This document shows positions 6,926-14,422 of a DNA stretch of 44,066 bases, piece after piece. Both the position numbers and the translations under genes were made by a program. How positions within the stretch are numbered: position 1 is the stretch's first letter; every line of letters starts with the position of its first letter. The notes under the pieces are model-generated. The model worked only from the letters and a program-made list of their open reading frames with translations, searched no databases and was not told the origin of the DNA. The stretch covers positions 1 through 44,066 of the forward strand of contig JAFXPV010000041.1 in assembly GCA_017527625.1 (NCBI GenBank). Reading direction: 5' to 3'. This stretch comes from Bacteroidales bacterium. Lineage in GTDB: Bacteria; Bacteroidota; Bacteroidia; Bacteroidales; UBA932.

Positions 6926-7642
6926 ATGAAAAAACTATTATTGCTCATCTGTTTCTTTTTGACTCTGGCTGCGAACGCTCAGGAGAGGTTGGTACGGCTG
7001 TACGACCCTGCAGCGGCAGAATCGGCACCCGCACATATCAAGGATGCATCCCTGTACGGAAAGACAATGGTCATCTTCGGTGACAGCTACGTGCAGAACC
7101 ACGTGCGCCCTATCGAGGAATCCTGGCACTACAAACTGGCGGAAAAATACAATATGGAATATCACAACTTCGGCTGGAACGGCAACTGCGTGGCATACGA
7201 CCGCACCGCGGAGAATTTCGGACCGGCGATGTACGAGCGCTACAAAGTTCTTCCTGACAATGCCGACTATGTGATTGTCTGCGCAGGGCACAACGACGCC
7301 GACCGGATGGCCCGTAGCGGCGAAGGAACCGGTCTTTTCAGGGAGAAACTGACTGTGCTGTGCGAAGGGTTGATTGCGAAATATCCCGGAGCCAAACTGT
7401 GCTTCGTCACTCCCTGGCGGGTGCCCAGAGAGATGTTCCCCGAGATGACGGCGGTCCTGCTGGAAGTCTGCGGCTCATACAGCATTCCTGTCTTCGACGC
7501 CACCCGCAACAGCGGCATCTACGTCTGGGACGAGAACTTCCGCAGCCTGTACTTCCAGGGCCTGAGGGATACCGCCCACCTGAACGATGCCGGCCACAAC
7601 CTCTTCCTCCCGAAGATGGAGCACTTCCTGCTTGGGCTGTAG
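6926..7642 (+). CDS. Secreted SGNH/GDSL-family hydrolase
   Basis: I start at 6926, which gives a signal peptide MKKLLLLICFFLTLAANAQ and 238 residues. The frame is open upstream but encodes nothing like a leader. SGNH blocks are visible: MVIFGDSYVQNH (nucleophile Ser), NGNCV as a possible block II, VIVCAGHNDA (block III Asn) and DTAHLNDAGH (Asp and His). Enzymes of this fold are esterases, often removing acetyl groups from carbohydrates. The substrate is unknown. It is convergent with the nitroreductase gene, with 31 bases between them. Confidence 0.85.
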   Translation: MKKLLLLICFFLTLAANAQERLVRLYDPAAAESAPAHIKDASLYGKTMVIFGDSYVQNHVRPIEESWHYKLAEKYNMEYHNFGWNGNCVAYDRTAENFGPAMYERYKVLPDNADYVIVCAGHNDADRMARSGEGTGLFREKLTVLCEGLIAKYPGAKLCFVTPWRVPREMFPEMTAVLLEVCGSYSIPVFDATRNSGIYVWDENFRSLYFQGLRDTAHLNDAGHNLFLPKMEHFLLGL

Positions 7643-7673
7643 ATAAAGCCCCGTGTTTTACAAAACTCTTCTA

Positions 7674-8282
7674 TCAGAAGAACTTGACAAACTCATCGAG
7701 CGATTTGTGGACAGGGTCGCGGGGCTCCTCTGCCCTGTAGCCAAGGGCGATGACTGACATTATGGTCTCGTTCTCCGGGATGTTGAACTGCGCGCGCAGG
7801 CCTTCCCCGTCGCGCATTCCCATAATCAGGGTGTCGAAACCCATTGCGCGCGCCTTGAGAATGAGGTATGCATCGCAAAGGCCGTTGTCGTGAGCACCCC
7901 AGCCCTCGCCGATCTCGTTGGTCTGCTGCCCCTGGAAATAGCCGGACTTGCCTCTTTCGAAAGTTGAAATCAGCAGCACTGACGCGTTGGCGGCACTGTT
8001 CTTATTGCCACCGATCAAGGACAGGACAGCATCCCGTGACTCTTTGCTAACTGCCGCATAGTATTTCGTAGGCTGGAAATTCGCCCAGGAAGGAGCATTC
8101 TGGGCAGCTTTGAACAATTCCTGCAGCTGGGCTTCGGAAATTGTCCTGTCAGGCTCGTATGCGCGGATACTTCGCCTTGAAGCAAAGACCTCATCAAAAG
8201 ATGGAGCGGTATTGTTGCCGGTGGAACAAGCACTGAGAACGCACAGTGCAATTAATGCATAGAAGCTGGCAATTCTTTTCAT
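7674..8282 (-). CDS. Nitroreductase-family protein with a lipoprotein signal
   Basis: A 202-residue protein. The start MKRIASFYALIALCVLSAC has a lipobox cysteine. The mature part is a nitroreductase domain: SRRSIRAYEPDRTI (FMN phosphate contact), APSWANFQPTKYY, and a C-terminal VIALGYRAEEPRDPVHKSL. The family uses FMN and NAD(P)H for two-electron reductions or for dehalogenation and flavin chemistry, normally in the cytoplasm. An exported, lipid-anchored version is unusual and raises the question of its electron donor. A mis-assigned start is possible, but the next Met candidates would cut into or follow the FMN motif. Confidence 0.82.
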   Translation of the reverse strand: MKRIASFYALIALCVLSACSTGNNTAPSFDEVFASRRSIRAYEPDRTISEAQLQELFKAAQNAPSWANFQPTKYYAAVSKESRDAVLSLIGGNKNSAANASVLLISTFERGKSGYFQGQQTNEIGEGWGAHDNGLCDAYLILKARAMGFDTLIMGMRDGEGLRAQFNIPENETIMSVIALGYRAEEPRDPVHKSLDEFVKFF

Positions 8283-8361
8283 ATCGGTGTCATTATTGAT
8301 GAAACTGGATGCAAGATAATAAAGATATGCTTACCTTGCAGATGTTTGATAGCTGCACCTT

Positions 8362-10167
8362 ATGACCCTTGCCCAATTATTCAGGAGGATTGTACCCTAC
8401 ATCAAGCCTTACCGCCTCCTGCTGTTCGCCACTTTATCCCTCACACTTCTCGGTTCACTGCTCGCACAGGTCAATGCCGTCGTGCTTGACCGCACGGTGG
8501 ATGCCATCAACTCCCTCGTCGGCTCGGCAGATTTCTCCTGGGCCAAGGCGGCACGGATCCTCACCATCGTCAGCATTGTCCTTCTTGGAAAGGAAATTCT
8601 GAGGGCCGGCATATCCTTCGGGCAGAGCATCTTCGGCGAGAAACTCCGCATCAACATCTCACAACGGCTTTCGCTCGGCGTGGTCGAGAGGATCCTGCAG
8701 TACCGTATGGCCTTCTTCGCCCGCAGCGACAATGCGCCGGGAATGCTCCAGGCCCGCATCGACCAGGGCGCCAGCAGCATCTCCCGCACAATCCAGAACT
8801 TTTTCATCAACCTGCTGCCGATGATTGTCAGTTCGGTGCTGGCACTCGTGCTCATCTTCGCTGCCAACATCTATGTCGGCCTGACTGCGCTTGCCATCGT
8901 GCCCATCTATTTCTGGATCACATCCCTTCAGGGGCGGAAACTGAAGAGCTCCCGCAAGAATATGCGCGGCTTCAACGAGAGGCGCAGCGGCAGCATAATG
9001 AGCATCCTCGAAAGTATGAACGTCGTCAAATCATTCAACAGGGAGGAAATCGAGCTGGGCAAGCAGACCGAGCTGCAGAAGGGCTACTACGGCAACCAGC
9101 TGAGTATCCGCCGGGCATCCTTCGGCTTCGATGCGCTGAAAAGCTTCGTCAGCCAGACCGGCACAGTTCTGATCATCATACTCACATCCTACCTTGTGCT
9201 GACCGGCTATCCGGGGATGACCATTGGAAAGATTATGTACCACATTATGCTCTTCTCCAACGTAACGGCACCCATCACTTCCCTGCAGCGCATCTTCGAC
9301 GACCTGAACGACGCTCTGGTCTATGCAGAGGGGTATTTTGACATTGTAGATGCGGACGGAGAGCTCGAGCCGACAGGCAGCTACCGGCCCGAAAAGGTGC
9401 AGGGCAACTTCGAGATGAAGGGTGTGGACTTCACCTATCCCAACGGCACCAAGGCCCTGCACGACATCTCCCTGAAGGTCGACAGCGGCAAAATCACCGC
9501 CCTTGTGGGACTGAGCGGCGCCGGCAAGTCGACCATCGTAAATCTGCTGGACAAGTTCTATGAACCGGACTGCGGCAGCATCACCCTGGACGGAGTGGAC
9601 CTGCGCGAATGGGACACACGCTTCTTGCGTGAAAACATCGGCCTGGTGCTGCAGAAGAACCACATCTTCGACGGAAGCATCGAGGAAAACATCCGCTACG
9701 GCAAGCCGGACGCGACTTTCGAGGAGGTTGAAGAGGCAGCCCGCAAAGCCAGCGTCTACGACCAGATCGTAGCCCTGCCGAAAGGCTTTGACACTGCAGC
9801 CAACCATCTGTCCGGCGGACAGCAGCAACGCATCGCCCTCGCCCGTATGTTTCTCAAGAACCCTCCCATCATCTTCCTGGACGAACCCACGGCATCTCTG
9901 GACGCCATCGCCACTGAGCAGATCAAATCCGCCATAGACGCCATAAAAAAAGACCGGACGGTCATCATCATATCCCACTCGATCTCACAGATCATCGACA
10001 GCGAGATGGTCTATGCCCTGAAGGAAGGCCACCTCGAGCAGAGCGGCAATCCCGACGAACTCTACCGCAAAGGCGGTGTCTACAAGGACATAGTAGACGC
10101 CTCCGCCCGCAGTCTCAACATCGAGAAGCTCGCCCAAACCCTCTCACAAGGAAATGCTTCCTCATAG
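8362..10167 (+). CDS. ABC transporter, fused permease and ATPase (exporter type)
   Basis: A 601-residue half-transporter. The N-terminal ~320 residues hold a six-helix exporter domain (for example IVSIVLLGKEILRAG and LPMIVSSVLALVLIF). The ATPase follows with Walker A GLSGAGKST, Q-loop LVLQKNHIFDGS, signature LSGGQQQRIALAR, Walker B IIFLDEP and the H-loop in IIISHS. It should work as a homodimer in the inner membrane. The exporter family covers lipids, peptides and drugs, and the substrate cannot be told. Its stop overlaps the convergent S41 protease gene by 6 bases. Confidence 0.9.
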   Translation: MTLAQLFRRIVPYIKPYRLLLFATLSLTLLGSLLAQVNAVVLDRTVDAINSLVGSADFSWAKAARILTIVSIVLLGKEILRAGISFGQSIFGEKLRINISQRLSLGVVERILQYRMAFFARSDNAPGMLQARIDQGASSISRTIQNFFINLLPMIVSSVLALVLIFAANIYVGLTALAIVPIYFWITSLQGRKLKSSRKNMRGFNERRSGSIMSILESMNVVKSFNREEIELGKQTELQKGYYGNQLSIRRASFGFDALKSFVSQTGTVLIIILTSYLVLTGYPGMTIGKIMYHIMLFSNVTAPITSLQRIFDDLNDALVYAEGYFDIVDADGELEPTGSYRPEKVQGNFEMKGVDFTYPNGTKALHDISLKVDSGKITALVGLSGAGKSTIVNLLDKFYEPDCGSITLDGVDLREWDTRFLRENIGLVLQKNHIFDGSIEENIRYGKPDATFEEVEEAARKASVYDQIVALPKGFDTAANHLSGGQQQRIALARMFLKNPPIIFLDEPTASLDAIATEQIKSAIDAIKKDRTVIIISHSISQIIDSEMVYALKEGHLEQSGNPDELYRKGGVYKDIVDASARSLNIEKLAQTLSQGNASS

Positions 10168-11076
10168 TGACTGTATCCAGGCGATGGCATCTTCCATCGG
10201 AGTTTCTGTATTATAATCAGGATTGATGGGGTCTTCACAGAAGACTTCACCCGTGCGGGCTATTTCTGCCGACCGTGTGATGGCGAACAGATAGCCGTCT
10301 GAAAGGGTGTGTGTCACGTTTCCGCTGGGATACCCGGCGGTGGGGCAGCCGAAGGTTTTTACATTGTCAAGGCCCAGGAAACAGATAAGCGTAGCTTCTC
10401 CTGAACTGCCGGTATTGCCATCAGTCAGAACAGCCACAGGAGTTGATCCAGAGATCTTGCCGATGTCCTCAGTTGCTAACCCGTAGGACTTCGTCACATA
10501 ATCAAGTGTTATGGGAGTAGTGCGCTTACGGCTCTTGAACCTCAGAATGATGTCATCCGGCAGCAGCGGAGAAACAGCGGTTATCATCGGGTACATATTC
10601 CCGCCGGTATTGTTTCTCAGGTCGACAATGACACCTTTGGCATCAAGGTGCTCCTGCAAATAATCGAACACTGTATGGATATATAGCGAGTCGCTTATCT
10701 TTACCCCGGTGTGTCCGGGCAGCACAGCGTGGATTATTCCGCCTTCCAGCATTTCCACTTCAGGTGCGGACTCCTGATAGGATGCCGTATCCTTGACCGG
10801 TGCCATAAGGAATGAATGCTTTCCCCCAGCCACTCCGGCCGCCTCCTCAATCAGGCCGTGAGCTTCATCGAGGTCTGCAACGGACTTGGCCGCCTGCAGT
10901 ACTTCCTTCCGCTTCAAGGTCCATTCAGGACTGTCTGCATACAGGCCGTCCCGGTCCAGAAGATACACTGCATACTTTACATACCCTTTGGGTGAATGAT
11001 GATTGATAAAGAGTGTACAAGATACTGCAGCCAGAGCCAGACCCAACAGCAAAAGATTTCCGATCAGTTTCTTCAT
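10162..11076 (-). CDS. S41-family peptidase, exported lipoprotein
   Basis: A 304-residue protein with a signal peptide MKKLIGNLLLLGLALAAVSC whose cysteine makes a good lipobox. The tail-specific protease core is recognisable: KGVIVDLRNNTGGNMYP, VAVLTDGNTGSSGEATL (catalytic Ser) and FGCPTAGYPSGN. No PDZ domain is evident, so this is the compact form of S41 common in Bacteroidota, where it probably degrades or trims envelope proteins. It runs into the 3' end of the ABC transporter gene. The initiator tRNA and its terminator lie upstream. Confidence 0.87.
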   Translation of the reverse strand: MKKLIGNLLLLGLALAAVSCTLFINHHSPKGYVKYAVYLLDRDGLYADSPEWTLKRKEVLQAAKSVADLDEAHGLIEEAAGVAGGKHSFLMAPVKDTASYQESAPEVEMLEGGIIHAVLPGHTGVKISDSLYIHTVFDYLQEHLDAKGVIVDLRNNTGGNMYPMITAVSPLLPDDIILRFKSRKRTTPITLDYVTKSYGLATEDIGKISGSTPVAVLTDGNTGSSGEATLICFLGLDNVKTFGCPTAGYPSGNVTHTLSDGYLFAITRSAEIARTGEVFCEDPINPDYNTETPMEDAIAWIQSL

Positions 11077-11110
11077 CGTGATACAATAAACGTTATTTGA
11101 GGACCAATTA

Positions 11111-11143
11111 TAAAAAAAAAGTCAGCTGTAAGGCTGACTTTTA
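11111..11143 (-). terminator. Intrinsic terminator after the initiator tRNA
   Basis: On the minus strand, a stem GTCAGC/GCTGAC (11121-11126 with 11133-11138) is followed by nine T residues and preceded by an A-rich arm. It is correctly placed just 3' of the tRNA. Confidence 0.85.
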
Positions 11144-11149
11144 GCTTAG

Positions 11150-11222
<73 letters not shown>

Positions 11223-11233
11223 GTATTGGACCG

Positions 11234-11264
11234 CAAATATATGGGTTCTTTCTTAAATAACCAA
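11234..11264 (-). promoter_or_regulatory. Promoter of the initiator tRNA
   Basis: On the minus strand a TTG (11262-11264) is followed after 20 bases by TATATTTG (11234-11241), an exact -7 box. Transcription would begin about 5 bases before the mature tRNA. Confidence 0.75.
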
Positions 11265-11332
11265 ATCGGTTTTTGTAAATTCGTATTATCCATAAATCAG
11301 AACCGATGATTCTCAAAAGATTTTTCCTCGCT

Positions 11333-12145
11333 TTAGCGGGCAGCAGGTCGAGTATGTTCTCGGCGGCGGATCCCTTCGAGAACTGCCGCCATTACATCCG
11401 GGCGGTTGGTAATGACGAAGTCCAGGCCTGCTTCGACCATTGTCAGCACCTCCTGAGGATCGTCAGGGGCCCACACCTCTGCAATCAGACCGGCCTTATG
11501 AGCTTCGTCGATCAGGGCCAGGTTCTCGAGGACGCAGTTGTATTTATAACTGAAACCGTCGATGCCGTCAGCCTTCATCTGGCTGAAAGGGACGTTGTGT
11601 GCCCTGTCCAGGAACAGTACCGGCACATCGGGGAACGCTGCCGCCAGTTCCTTGCAGGCCCTGTAGCTGAAGGAGATGAGTTCCACCCTTTTCTCCAGGC
11701 CATACTTGCGGACAGCCTCTGCCGTGCGTGCGATGCTGAGGCTCATCATATCCTCTGAGGGCTGCTGCTTGAGTTCAATGATAAGTTTTGTGCCGCCGTC
11801 AAGGCCGGCAAAGGTTGAGAAAAACTCGTCGACGGTAGAAATCCTCTCTCCGTTGGCCAGCGTAGTGTCGGCCAGGACCTGTTCGAAGGTCATATCCTCC
11901 ACGTCCACTCCGTGGATATTGGTGTCGTGGAACACGATGAAGCAACTGTCGGCCGTGAGCTGTACGTCGCACTCACTGCCGTAGAAACCGTTCTCCACGG
12001 CAAGGCGCAGCGATGTAAGGGTATTCTGGGCTGAACCTTCGGTCTGCCAGAAGCCTCGGTGGGCGATTACACGGTTGACCGGGACCACTCTGCCGCACGA
12101 CGCAGCGGCAGTCAAGATAAGTATTGCAAGAATCAGTTTTTTCAT
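11333..12145 (-). CDS. Glycerophosphodiester phosphodiesterase, exported lipoprotein
   Basis: I place the start at 12145, giving 270 residues. The signal peptide is MKKLILAILILTAAASC with a lipobox cysteine. The upstream Met at 12169 only adds a hydrophilic stub that would mask it. The GDPD barrel is clear: VIAHRGFWQTEGSAQNT (His-Arg with the metal-binding Glu), GSECDVQLTAD, HDTN and a late EVWAPDDP. The family hydrolyses glycerophosphodiesters to glycerol-3-phosphate and an alcohol using Ca2+ or Mg2+. As a lipoprotein it would act on deacylated phospholipids in the envelope. Confidence 0.88.
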   Translation of the reverse strand: MKKLILAILILTAAASCGRVVPVNRVIAHRGFWQTEGSAQNTLTSLRLAVENGFYGSECDVQLTADSCFIVFHDTNIHGVDVEDMTFEQVLADTTLANGERISTVDEFFSTFAGLDGGTKLIIELKQQPSEDMMSLSIARTAEAVRKYGLEKRVELISFSYRACKELAAAFPDVPVLFLDRAHNVPFSQMKADGIDGFSYKYNCVLENLALIDEAHKAGLIAEVWAPDDPQEVLTMVEAGLDFVITNRPDVMAAVLEGIRRREHTRPAAR

Positions 12146-12168
12146 AGCTGTCAGGTTATTGGCCTGCA

Positions 12169-12176
12169 CAAATATA
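12169..12176 (-). promoter_or_regulatory. Bacteroidota -7 box (TATATTTG)
   Basis: An exact TAnnTTTG on the minus strand, 23 bases before the glycerophosphodiesterase ATG. It ends 1 base from the stop codon of the upstream permease gene. Confidence 0.6.
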
Positions 12177-12177
12177 G

Positions 12178-13113
12178 CTACAAAAGGAAGAACATAGAAA
12201 CTCCGACCATACTGATGGTGACACCTACAATCTCTTTGAAACGGATTTTCTGCTTGTGCATTATTGAGTAGGGAGCGATGATGAGCACTGGAGTCAGCGC
12301 CATCAGCGTCGAGGCGATGCCGGCATTGGCATATCGCACCGCCATCAGCGACAGCGACACTCCCAGCGTCGGGCCGAACAGAGTAGTGAGGGCGGCATAT
12401 TTAAGGCCTTGAGGATTATGCAAGGAAGCGCGCATATCTTTCACCTTGCCGCTCAGGACCAGTATCAGCCAAAAGCCCGCACCACCGATGAGCGCCCTGA
12501 TCATAGTTGAGGCAAAAGGCATCATCGTATCCATTGCGGCAGGCACTTCGGCCGGCAGTGCAGCGGCATAATGCTGCATCCCTATCTTGCTGAGGACCAG
12601 TCCGACTCCCTGTCCTACTCCGGCCCCTATGCCCAGCAGCACTCCCTTCAGCGGCAGAGACAGCTTGACGGTATTGTGGTCTCCGCGGCTAAGGATCGAT
12701 ATAGCGATGCCGCAAAGGGTGACAATCATCGCCAGCCAGGATTTCCACGTCATCGTCTCCCCCAGCATCAGCCATCCGGCTATGGCGGCCGAAGGCGGGG
12801 CCAGCGTCATAAACAGCTGCCCGAAGCGGGCACCGATGACGATGTAGGAATTGAACAGGCAGAAATCCCCGAAGATGTATCCTACCAGGGCCGAAAGGCC
12901 CAGCCAGAACCAGGTCGGTGCGTCCGCATAGACTGGATACGGCTTGCCCAGCGTAATCCAGAGGATAATACCGAGAAAGATGGAAGCCAGTGTCAGGCGG
13001 ATGACATTGACGGTCATAGACCCAAGTCTGTGGCTGGCTTCGTCACCGAAGATGGCGGTAGCTGTCCACAAGACAGCCACAAGGAGAGATAGCAGTTCGC
13101 CAAGATGTTCCAT
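12178..13113 (-). CDS. DMT-superfamily permease with two EamA domains
   Basis: The start at 13113 gives 311 residues beginning MEHLGELLSLLVAVLWT, directly at the first membrane helix. The longer frame upstream runs through the promoter region. About ten hydrophobic segments form two homologous EamA halves. The family transports small metabolites such as amino acids or nucleobases in the inner membrane; the substrate here is unknown. It is divergent from the queuosine transporter gene, with which it shares a compact 109-base promoter region. Confidence 0.85.
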   Translation of the reverse strand: MEHLGELLSLLVAVLWTATAIFGDEASHRLGSMTVNVIRLTLASIFLGIILWITLGKPYPVYADAPTWFWLGLSALVGYIFGDFCLFNSYIVIGARFGQLFMTLAPPSAAIAGWLMLGETMTWKSWLAMIVTLCGIAISILSRGDHNTVKLSLPLKGVLLGIGAGVGQGVGLVLSKIGMQHYAAALPAEVPAAMDTMMPFASTMIRALIGGAGFWLILVLSGKVKDMRASLHNPQGLKYAALTTLFGPTLGVSLSLMAVRYANAGIASTLMALTPVLIIAPYSIMHKQKIRFKEIVGVTISMVGVSMFFLL

Positions 13114-13133
13114 AGCGGTCTGAGTAGCGATGG

Positions 13134-13141
13134 CAAAATTA
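13134..13141 (-). promoter_or_regulatory. -7 box for the DMT permease (TAATTTTG)
   Basis: An exact TAnnTTTG on the minus strand, 20 bases before the ATG at 13113, back to back with the opposing promoter at 13152. Confidence 0.6.
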
Positions 13142-13151
13142 AAAAAAATTA

Positions 13152-13159
13152 TATCTTTG
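13152..13159 (+). promoter_or_regulatory. -7 box for the queuosine genes (TATCTTTG)
   Basis: An exact TAnnTTTG. Transcription would start near 13165, so the 5' UTR begins with the hairpin and pseudoknot described in the next entry. Confidence 0.65.
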
Positions 13160-13169
13160 CCGCCGAGCA

Positions 13170-13217
13170 GCGGGACAATCCCGCCGCAAGTGTGCTTGGA
13201 ACCACTATAAAAACAAG
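13170..13217 (+). promoter_or_regulatory. Candidate preQ1-I riboswitch
   Basis: After a 6-bp hairpin (13170-13175 with 13179-13184) comes an H-type pseudoknot. P1 pairs AGTG (13189-13192) with CACT (13203-13206). P2 pairs CTTG (13195-13198) with CAAG (13214-13217). Loop 3 is ATAAAAA. Compared with the Thermoanaerobacter tengcongensis preQ1-I aptamer as I recall it, the ligand-contacting U6, C15 and A29 correspond to T13193, C13202 and A13213, and the G11-C30 pair to G13198-C13214. P1 is one pair short. The pseudoknot ends 5 bases before the ATG of a queuosine precursor transporter, so control would be translational. Confidence 0.65.
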
Positions 13218-13222
13218 TTATT

Positions 13223-13939
13223 ATGTCTGAAACCAAATCTGCAGAGCACAACAAGCTCTCCGTCACTTTCTTGTGGCTCGCAGTCGCTTTCTGCGTCTGC
13301 CTTGTATCTTCTAATCTTTTCGTACCGCGACTGTGGCGTGTCGGGACTCTGCCCCTCCAGCTTTCAGGAGCTGTAATCATTTTCCCCATCTCCTATATCA
13401 TCAATGACTGCCTCACCGAAGTCTATGGTTTCCGCAAGGCAAGACTAGTGATATGGATAGGATTCGTCCTCAGCGCATTCATCGCCTTGGCGGGGCACAT
13501 CATCACCAGACTTCCCGCCCCTCTTTATGACGACAGCGTACCGGTTGCCGACAGTTTCAATATGCTCTTCGGCCTGGTCCCCCGCACTACCGTCTCATCG
13601 CTCATAGCATTTATCTGCGGCTCGCAGTTCAACGCCTGGGTGATGTCAAAGATGAAAATTGCGACAAAGGGCCGCGGCTTCGGCTGGAGGGCCATCATTT
13701 CATCCCTCGGCGGCGAGCTGGCTGATTCTGTCATCTTCTATCCGCTGGCCTTCGCAGGCAGCCTGCCCGTGAAGGGAATCATAGGCATCATCCTGACACA
13801 GGTAACCGTCAAGACCCTCTACGAAATCATCATACTCCCGCTGACAAGGCTGATTGTGAAGAAACTTAAAGCCCACGAGGGCATCGACACCTACGACTAC
13901 AACATTTCGTATAATCCTTTCAAAATAAGCGATATCTAA
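13223..13939 (+). CDS. yhhQ: Queuosine precursor transporter (YhhQ/VUT family)
   Basis: A 238-residue inner-membrane protein with about six helices. Family blocks include [52 protein letters not shown] and a C-terminal [15 protein letters not shown]. The family imports queuosine precursors such as preQ0 or preQ1. The gene is followed after 2 bases by queF, which fits salvage of preQ0 from outside the cell. A preQ1-I-like pseudoknot lies directly upstream of the start codon. Confidence 0.92.
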   Translation: MSETKSAEHNKLSVTFLWLAVAFCVCLVSSNLFVPRLWRVGTLPLQLSGAVIIFPISYIINDCLTEVYGFRKARLVIWIGFVLSAFIALAGHIITRLPAPLYDDSVPVADSFNMLFGLVPRTTVSSLIAFICGSQFNAWVMSKMKIATKGRGFGWRAIISSLGGELADSVIFYPLAFAGSLPVKGIIGIILTQVTVKTLYEIIILPLTRLIVKKLKAHEGIDTYDYNISYNPFKISDI

Positions 13940-13941
13940 TT

Positions 13942-14412
13942 ATGACCGAAGACAGGAAGAAAGAAGGGCTTACCGCCCTTGGACACAGCACTCCGATAAC
14001 TATCACGGAATACACTCCGCAAGTGCTCGAAACATTTTCCAACCAGCATCCCGAAAATGATTACTGGGTGCGGTTCAACTGCCCGGAGTTCACGACTCTC
14101 TGCCCTATCACCGGCCAGCCCGACTTCGCAGAGATCAGGATTTCCTACATCCCTGACCAAAAGATGGTGGAGAGCAAGTCCCTCAAGCTCTATCTGTTCA
14201 GCTTCCGCAACCACGGCGGGTTCCACGAAGACACCGTCAATGTAATAATGAAAGACCTGATCGCCCTGATGGACCCCAAATACATCGAGGTGACGGGCAT
14301 CTTCACTCCAAGGGGCGGCATCTCCATCTACCCCTACGCCAACTACGGCCGTCCGGGTACAAAATACGAGCCCCTGGCTGACCAGAGGCTCGCATCGCAC
14401 GAACTTGCGTAA
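13942..14412 (+). CDS. queF: NADPH-dependent 7-cyano-7-deazaguanine reductase
   Basis: A 156-residue, single-module QueF. The catalytic Cys is in [14 protein letters not shown]. The QueF motif and substrate Glu follow in [20 protein letters not shown], and the C-terminus has [11 protein letters not shown]. The enzyme reduces preQ0 to preQ1 with two NADPH in the cytosol. It is the second gene of the queuosine operon and converges with the GH9 gene, with 10 bases between stops. No other queuosine gene (queC, queD, queE, tgt) is in the window. Confidence 0.95.
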   Translation: MTEDRKKEGLTALGHSTPITITEYTPQVLETFSNQHPENDYWVRFNCPEFTTLCPITGQPDFAEIRISYIPDQKMVESKSLKLYLFSFRNHGGFHEDTVNVIMKDLIALMDPKYIEVTGIFTPRGGISIYPYANYGRPGTKYEPLADQRLASHELA

Positions 14413-14422
14413 TCAAACGCAA

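Noticed and set aside
9031..9978. 315-codon open frame antisense to the ABC transporter gene
   Set aside because: It mirrors the coding frame of a clear ABC ATPase, has no recognisable domain and no promoter of its own.
13114..13389. Upstream extension of the DMT permease frame
   Set aside because: It runs antisense through two promoters, the pseudoknot and the start of the queuosine transporter.
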